Shown here: positions 57,201 to 64,000 of the stretch, piece by piece
How positions within the stretch are numbered: the first letter of the stretch is position 1
Layout: every line of letters starts with the position of its first letter
NCBI RefSeq assembly: GCF_000203815.1
Contig: NW_004457695.1
Span: forward strand, 2,044,054-2,108,053
Reading direction: 5' to 3'
Length of the DNA: 64,000 nucleotides
Origin: Cavenderia fasciculata
Taxonomy: Eukaryota > Evosea > Eumycetozoa > Acytosteliales > Cavenderiaceae
Translations under genes and position numbers: made by a program
Notes under the pieces: generated by a model
What the model was told of the DNA's origin: nothing
Databases searched by the model: none
What the model saw: the letters and a program-made list of their open reading frames with translations, nothing else

Positions 57201-58582
57201 CGCAATGTACACAGTCTACTTGCCAGATTCGTGGTACCTGTGATGTTAGTGGCGAGTGTGTTGGATGCAAGACAGGATACTATGGTGTAAATTGTGCAAA
57301 GGGTTATCCAAAACTATCGTCCGGTAGTTATGTAGATGATACCACAACAAAGTCAAGAATCATTAGTTTGTTTGGTGATTTTAGTCCCGAACCAACAAAT
57401 GTTACTATTACAGTTAATGGAACTTGGACATGTACACCATTGGTTACTTTACCAACTATGGTTAATTGTACCATTCAACCAATTCCAACAACAACTGGGT
57501 TAGTGTCGGTTGATATTAATGTCAATGGTTCAACAAATAATGCAAAGGATTTTATTTTATTCCGTCCCATTCCAACCACTCCATCCTCTTCTGATTCATC
57601 AGAGACACCAACCAATCAATGTCCAAATAATTGCTACGGTCATGGTGAATGTATAGATTCAAAGTGTAAATGTTTTGAAGGATACCAAGTAGAGGATAAC
57701 TGTTTAACAAAGATAATCAATAATAATACAATCACACCCAATACAACAGCACCAACAACATCATTTGATATTGATGGAGTCGATTTCCAATTTGAAATTG
57801 TTGCCATTCAAGAAATAGATGTTGACAGTAATATTGTTCAAGAATTATTGACAGATAAATGGAATGCAACCATTTACAATGACACTCAAACAACTACAGT
57901 CAACTATCAACTAAATACTACATCAACAACATTAGCAATGGTCAGTGCAACAATATCATTCTCATCACAACCAAGAGATATTCCATTTGGATTAGAGACA
58001 TTACATATCAATGCCAACAGTATCAAAGTATCGGTGAATATCAGTGATTGGCAATACCAATCATTCTTGACAACACTACGAGTAATATTCAAAACCACAC
58101 TATCAAAAGATCAATCATTTGAATTTGATTGTCAACAACAACAAATCGACAGTCTTCAATTCGATCAACTATCATCATCGATTCAATATCTCAGAGTTGT
58201 CAAAGATAATATTCAATTCACTGGTCGATTCATTGATTATGTATTGTCAGATGGCAGACCATCATTTTCAAAGACATATTTAATCAATCAAACAGACAAC
58301 CAAGACAATGATCAGATGACAACAATATTAATTGGAATCAGTACACCACAATGTCAATCATGTATTTTAGATCCAGATTTCACACCATTATTAATCGACA
58401 AGAGTGAAGATTCTGGTTGTGAAAAGAAATCAAATGCTTGGAGAATAGCTGTTGGTGTATCTGTTGGTGGTGCTGCTCTTATCGCCGCATCTGTTATTGC
58501 CATAAAGTATAGACACAATCTTACCAAAACTAAAAAAGCAAACAAGAAGATGTCACAAAAATTAAAAGCTATCAATCAATAA
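54283..58582 (+). CDS. ComC-like transmembrane protein, copy D, with damaged signal-peptide exon
   Basis: Exons 2-12 are sound: 54366-54483, 54586-54762, 54847-55143, 55236-55298, 55376-55444, 55532-55597, 55682-55822, 55902-56152, 56253-56394, 56486-56844, 56922-58582 (~1115 aa). They encode the LRR region, TIG-like FNGDATICNITSV, an EGF with changed spacing (CQIRGTCDVSGECVGCKTGY), second TIG, second EGF, ComC domain, TM and KTKKANKKMSQKLKAINQ tail. Exon 1 (54283-54344) aligns with copy E exon 1 but lacks the hydrophobic core. Its ATG is one base out of phase with exon 2, and the correct frame has TGA TAA just upstream. So the copy has probably lost secretion, or uses another start, or the assembly is wrong here. 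Everything downstream is intact, so the damage is recent. Confidence 0.75.
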
Positions 58583-58927
58583 ATAAATAAATAATAATAT
58601 TAAGTGTAAAGAAAAGACATCTTTGCTCATGGTGGTATTCATAGCCCTTACTTTTGGGCAATAATAGAGACACGCCCTGCAAACATACTGAAACGTCTGT
58701 TGGTGTTTTGACCCGGTTTTCGTGGACAAATCGAATGGCTTTCGTTTTAAACAATGTTAGATTTTTTTAGATTTTTTTTAATAGAATGTTTTGGTCAAGA
58801 TATTATTTGTCGTCTGACGACCATCACAAGTTTCACGATATTTCCCAGCCGATGGGTTTCAACAGTCAGATGAACCATAGTCGTCTTCATCATCATCTTT
58901 AACATTTAGAAGAAAGAATAAGAAGAA
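58583..58927 (+). promoter_or_regulatory. Upstream region of ComC-like gene E
   Basis: No gene seen. GCCGATGGGTTTCA lies at 58848-58861, ~70-80 bp before the ATG at 58928, matching the elements before A and D. The stretch from here to the ATG (catcatc...taacatttagaagaaagaataagaag) resembles the one before D, so D and E are likely duplicates with shared promoters. Confidence 0.45.
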
Positions 58928-61900
58928 ATGACTAATTATTTGTTGTTTATAACTATTGTTGTTTGTTTTGTGTTTTTCACAACCTCTACGTCACAAGCAC
59001 AATCATTATCGTCAAGTGAAAGTAAGAAGAATGGAGTAGAATAAGAATAGAATAGAGAAAAACAATAGAAATAAAAGTTTTAACATCATTTTAACAATCA
59101 ATTTTACTTTATTGTTACTATAATAATTATTATAAATATAGTTGCATCAGTTGAATGGCTCATAAAACAATATGGATCAGATGTTGCAGTGAATGAAGCA
59201 GCCATCTGTGCAGCATTTACCTGTAATATTATTAATGGAAACAGACATATTACATCAATGTAAGAATGAGAGCATTCATCAATCAATCCAACAAATCACC
59301 AAAGATTTTATATCTTTGCTAATGAACATGTGTTTTTTTTTTCAACGAATATAAATATATAGGTCCCTAAGTGCCAGTTCACCAGTCACAACAACACTGG
59401 GACCACCAGATTCATCAACTACTTTAGACTTTCCTGAATTAAAGATACTCTCTCTTTATGGTAGTGCTGGTGGATTCATTGGTGATGTCAACCAAAACAC
59501 CATTTTAAAAATGAGAAATATGCATCAATTAACTTCATTATCGTATGTATCACCTATTAATACAAAAAAAAAAACAACAATACATTTAACTGCGCCAAAC
59601 TAATCAAATATTTAAATATCACTACTAGTATCTCATATGATAACTCATTGACAACGGTTCCAGTTGGATTTCCTTCTACTTTTGATTTACCTTTATTGGA
59701 ATATATTTTATTTGCTCAAAGCCCAATCACTACGATTCCAGGTTTTTTCAATCAATCGAATCTACAGACAATTAATTTACAGAGAATTCCATATCTAGAT
59801 GATCTCCAAATTGACAATACCATTTCCCTTCCAGATCTTGCAAATCTCGTTCTCGAAACTAATATTCCCTCTGCTGTGAAAACTATTGATCTTATAAAAT
59901 CCTCTTTTCCAAAACTCCTTTTTTTGTATGTCACATTGAATGCATGTATAATCGTCATTGACGATAAAATAGATCTATTTATTTATTAATTTATTTCTAT
60001 TTTAGCATGTTCACTTTTTCAAATACTATTTTAAATATCAACCTTGATATGATACCAGGTTCAGTAGTGTAAATATTAATTATTAATTAGTATCAATATT
60101 ATCATCATCAATTTACCTAATCTTCTTTTTTTTTCTATTTTGACAATAGTCGATGTAAATCAGGATCAAATGCAACCTATAATCTCAATGTAATCAACAC
60201 TCAAAATATCATTGAATTGTAAGTAAAAAAAAAAAGAATCCTTTTTAAACTCGAAAAGATTTAACCTCTATTTCTCTACTACTATAGATTGGTTGGTGGT
60301 GCACAGTCTACAGTTGTCCCTTCTCCAACAACTTGGCCAAATTTAAAAACATGGTATGTTTTATTTAATATTAATCATTGAAAAATGAATATATAAATAT
60401 ATTTATTAACAAATACGACCTTTTTTTTTATAGGGAAGTACAGGATTCACCATTAACAAACACATACCCTTTTTCAGTATTCCCACAACAAGTAAAGACA
60501 TTTTCAATGACAATGTCAAAAATCACCTCCATTCCTACAACTCCTCTGTCTTTAAATCTCACTAAATTGTAAATATCAACCAAAGAGAATACACCATTCA
60601 AGTATGTTGCTAATACTTTTACTACCATCCTCTTATTTTGAAAAGATCATTTTCACAGTCAACGATAACAGGTGATATACAATGGCAATATTTTAACACC
60701 CAACCCAACGGTTTTGAAATAGACCTCTCTTTTAATACTGGTATAACTGGAGTAGTACCAGACTCTATGTGTCCTTATAAGCTTAGAATTACTCAAACAG
60801 CTATCTCTAGCCTTCCAAGTTGTTATTTTTGTTATTATCTAAGCAATTCAAATATGATTACCTCAACCATCCCAGTTCCTCAAGACTATAATTGTAGTAT
60901 GTAATCGAATAGAATTTACACCCAACGCAATCTATTTTATTAATAACCTTTCCAATTCTCTTTATATAAATTATTTTAACACAATATTTTATTTAATTCT
61001 TATAGCTATTTCATTTGAAAGTTACGACTTGGTTTTCTTATTTGGATATGCATATGTGAACGGTACCAACATTGGGTATGGAAACCAATATCAATATGGA
61101 AATCGTCAAATTATTTTGCATGCTACAATTCCAAACAAACAATTAATGTAAGATTATATAGATTAAAAGAGTAATAAATATTTATTGAAAAACTTACCAA
61201 AAATCTCTCTTGATTTTTATTTATATTTATCTTATTATAGGATTAGGGACTCTGGATATCAATCATATCCTCCACCCAAAGGATATATTAATATTGAACT
61301 CGATAGTCAGTACCCACTTTACACCTATAACATGTCTTCAATTGAAGTTGGTATGGATATTACTTCAATATCTCTATTAACTCTCCCCCAAGGTATTGTA
61401 ACGTTTAGACTGAGACATGTTGCTTTACAAATGTCTATCCCCCATCATATAGTAGCAAATGGATCTGCCCCAGTATTGGCAGTGGTCGACACTAATTTCC
61501 TCTATATCAACCTTACCAATCCACCTGACGGTCTCATCACCTTTTCAGTATCAAATAGCTATTTTACAGCTCCACCAATGACCTATGATTACCAGCAAGG
61601 TATGTATAAACTAACCACTGATAATTTGTAATATTTTAATTTAAATACTAATATATATTTTTGTTTAGGATTTCCAATTATCAATACTTTTATGATTTAC
61701 AGTGGTGGTGATATGTCACAAGTTGGAACAGAGTATCTTTTAACAGGTACATTTGAACCGGGACTTCCAAGTGAATCAAAAATTTATTTCAACGGCGATT
61801 CAACCATTTGCAACATGACAAATGTCTCTTCAAACACTGTTCGATGCCTACAAACCAAATATATTCAAGGCGGATCGACAACGATTACATTTTCAAATAA

Positions 61901-63365
61901 TGGGTTCCTCTCTCGTTCAACATTCCAAACAGCCCTCACCACTCCATACATGACATGTATGGAATCTGCTTGCCAGGCTCATGGTACTTGTGAAATTAAT
62001 GGAGGGTGTGTATGCAAGACAGGATACTATGGTGTAAACTGTACAATGGGTTATCCAAAACTATCATCTGGTAGTTATGTAGATGATACCTTGGAAAAGA
62101 AAAGAATCATTAGTTTGTTTGGTGATTTTAGTGTTACACCAACAAATGTAGCCATTTCTATTAATGGTACTTGGACATGTACACCAGTACTCACTCAACA
62201 ATTAACAATCAACTGTTCCATAGGTTTGATCCCAACAACCATTGGTTTGGTGTCAGTTGGTATTAGTGTTAATGGTTCTTCAGCTTTTGCAAAGGATTTT
62301 ATTTTATTCCGTCACATTCCATCCATCCCATCATCTTCATCCTCTTCTGAACAATCATCTGACTCCTCCAACTCTGATTCAACTGAAGTACCAATCAATC
62401 AATGTCCAAATAATTGTTTTGGTCATGGTGAATGTATCAATTCAAAATGTAAATGTTTTGAAGGGTATAATGTACAAGATAATTGTTTAACAAAGATAAT
62501 CAATAATAATACAATCACACCCAATACAACAGCACCAACAACATCATTTGATATTGATGGAGTCGATTTCCAATTTGAAATTGTTGCCATTCAAGAAATT
62601 GATGGTGAAAATAATATTGTTCAAGAATTATTGACCGATAAATGGAATGCAACCATTTACAATGACACTCAAACAACCACAGTCAACTATCAATTAAATG
62701 CAACAAAAAAAACATTATCAATGGTGAGTGCAACAATATCATTCTCATCACAACCAAGAGATATTCCATTTGGATTAGAGACATTACATATCAACGCCAA
62801 CAGTATCAAAGTATCGGTGAATATTAGTGATTGGCAATACCAATCATTCTTGACAACACTACGAGTAATATTCAAAACCACACTATCAAAAGATCAATCA
62901 TTTGAATTTGATTGTCAACAACAACAAATCGACAGTCTTCAATTCGACCAACTGTCATCATCGATTCAATATCTCAGAGTTGTCAAAGATAATATTCAAT
63001 TCACTGGTCGATTCATTGATTATGTATTGTCAGATGGTAGACCATCATTTTCAAAAACATATTTAATTAATCAAACACAATCAACCGATGATGAAGATCA
63101 AATAACAATATTAATTGGAATCAGTACACCACAATGTCAATCATGTATTTTAGATCCTGATTTCACACCACTATTAATCGACAAGAGTGAAGATTCTGGA
63201 TGTGAAAAGAAATCAAATGCATGGAGAATAGCTGTTGGTGTATCTGTTGGTGGTGCCGCTCTTATCGCTGCTGCCTCTGCCGTCTTTATTCATCGATACA
63301 ATGTTGCCAAAAAAGCCAGAGCTGTAAAATCACTCCAAAGAAAGCTACATGATTTCAGTGGCTAA
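58928..63365 (+). CDS. ComC-like LRR/EGF/TIG transmembrane protein, copy E
   Basis: Twelve exons: 58928-59021, 59142-59259, 59363-59542, 59629-59925, 60006-60068, 60150-60218, 60288-60353, 60434-60568, 60646-60896, 61006-61147, 61241-61599, 61669-63365. Total 1156 aa. Signal peptide YLLFITIVVCFVFFTTSTSQ, LRR region (NTGITGVVPDSMCPYKLRIT, LPSCYFCY), TIG-like FNGDSTICNMTNV, EGF (CQAHGTCEINGGCVCKTGYY), second TIG, long Ser-rich linker, EGF (CFGHGECINSKCKCFEGY), ComC domain, TM helix, tail RAVKSLQRKLHDFSG. 5' exons pair with D (63+69 nt exons 5-6, 142 nt exon 10, 359 nt exon 11). The tail pairs with A and B. Confidence 0.85.
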
Positions 63366-63940
63366 AGGAAACGCGCGTGACTAGACTAGACCTTAATTCC
63401 ATTTGCAGGGACATCGAATAAAATCAGAGAAAATAATGAATAAAAAGAATGAACAAATTCAAGTTCATAAACGAAGAGGTTATAATTCGGGTAAAAATCC
63501 CGTTGTTACCTCCTAATAGATAGATAATGAATTGGTTTTAGAAACCTCGATCACATGATCATGCCCTCATCACACAGAAGAAAATCCTCATTGCTATTTA
63601 TTGTTTATTGTAAATATCTCGATTCCAAGCCAAGACGATATTTTTATTCACAAATTTTATTGGGTGGTACCTCGGGTATCTTCATGTATTTATGGGGGGT
63701 TTTGAACAGCAGACGCGTGGTACTAATCGTTTCATTAAATATCAACTTGACTTGAAATCAAGGCAACAAAGAATCTGACTTGACCGATTGTCATATCTTT
63801 CTTCTACACTTTTTGTGTGGTTTTTTGAAAAGACAGATAAATTATCTCCACCTCTTTGATGATATCATTTGATCACATGTTTCTGAAGAATCATTTTATT
63901 TTTTAACGTTTTGTCTTTATCTATCTATCTCTATTTTAAA
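63366..63940 (+). promoter_or_regulatory. Spacer after gene E, likely promoter of a downstream gene
   Basis: No supported gene in it. An open frame at 63555-63755 has no family likeness. It includes a GC patch ggaaacgcgcgtgactagac right after the stop of gene E, TGATCACATG near 63869 and T-rich sequence before the ATG at 63941. The A/D/E element CCGANGGGTTTCA is not seen. Confidence 0.4.
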
Positions 63941-64000
63941 ATGATGAGACATTATTTGTTACCGCAATGCCTATTTTTATTTGTTTTCGTGGGTATTGTT
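63941..64000 (+). CDS. Start of a further secreted/membrane protein (partial), possibly a sixth ComC-like copy
   Basis: ATG at 63941 opens MMRHYLLPQCLFLFVFVGIV and runs off the end of the window. This has the charge and hydrophobic core of a signal peptide, like exon 1 of the five ComC-like genes, and lies in the same orientation ~580 bp after copy E. Membership in the array is inferred from position only. Confidence 0.45.
   Translation, partial: MMRHYLLPQCLFLFVFVGIV

Noticed and set aside
1-64000. Retrotransposon, DIRS/Skipper-like, DNA transposon, CRISPR or bacterial-type elements
   Set aside because: No reverse transcriptase, integrase, transposase or capsid-like sequence, no long terminal repeats and no regular repeat-spacer arrays were recognised. 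The only repeats are gene-family paralogy and simple sequence.

Overview
The window looks like nuclear DNA from a dictyostelid social amoeba. It is AT-rich, with short GT/AG introns of about 60-120 bp, runs of Asn and Gln codons, AATAAA-like and (AATA)n stretches after stop codons, and dictyostelid-type genes: a follistatin-repeat spore-coat-like protein, ComC-type EGF membrane proteins and F-box/FNIP-like leucine-rich repeat proteins. Species is not decided. Many coding parts diverge from what I know of D. discoideum, and a non-discoideum group is likely. No retrovirus-like or other virus-like element and no complete transposon was recognised.

Region 1 (1-25.3 kb) holds a dispersed family of about 635-660 aa single-exon F-box-like/LRR proteins: a 3' end at 1-90, intact copies at 278-2254(+), 6568-8550(-), 13822-15744(-), 18424-20325(+) and 23208-25196(+), a frameshifted copy at 21001-22959(+), and two decayed C-terminal scraps near 6205-6350(-) and 13600-13665(-). 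Ordinary host genes sit between the copies: a spore-coat-like secreted protein (3536-6114), a three-exon Rap GTPase-activating protein (9769-13395), and a leukotriene A4 hydrolase/M1 aminopeptidase with an added N-terminal membrane anchor (15961-18217). A GC-rich fragment of a SAP-domain gene (20386-21000, minus) lies directly against the start of the broken F-box copy.

Region 2 (25.3-39.6 kb) contains conserved housekeeping and signalling genes: a GH27 alpha-galactosidase (5 exons, minus), a 78 aa zinc-finger protein (2 exons, minus), a PTB/hnRNP-L-like four-RRM RNA-binding protein (3 exons, minus), a 5.5 kb non-coding divergent spacer full of simple repeats, and a DH-PH RhoGEF with a proline-rich tail (plus).

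Region 3 (40.1-64 kb) is a head-to-tail tandem array of ComC-like receptors, all on the plus strand. Four are apparently intact or near intact (A 40121-44569, B 44831-49280, C 49616-53979, E 58928-63365). One has lost its signal-peptide exon frame (D 54283-58582). The start of a possible sixth lies at 63941. Each has a signal peptide, an LRR region built from small phase-2 exons, IPT/TIG and EGF modules, a ComC-type membrane-proximal domain, one transmembrane helix and a short basic tail. The 3' ~750 bp is nearly identical between copies while the 5' LRR exons differ, and markers along the genes group the copies in incompatible ways. That indicates gene conversion or unequal exchange in the array.

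Exon limits were worked out by hand from splice sites, reading phase and family comparison. No alignment or database search was run.
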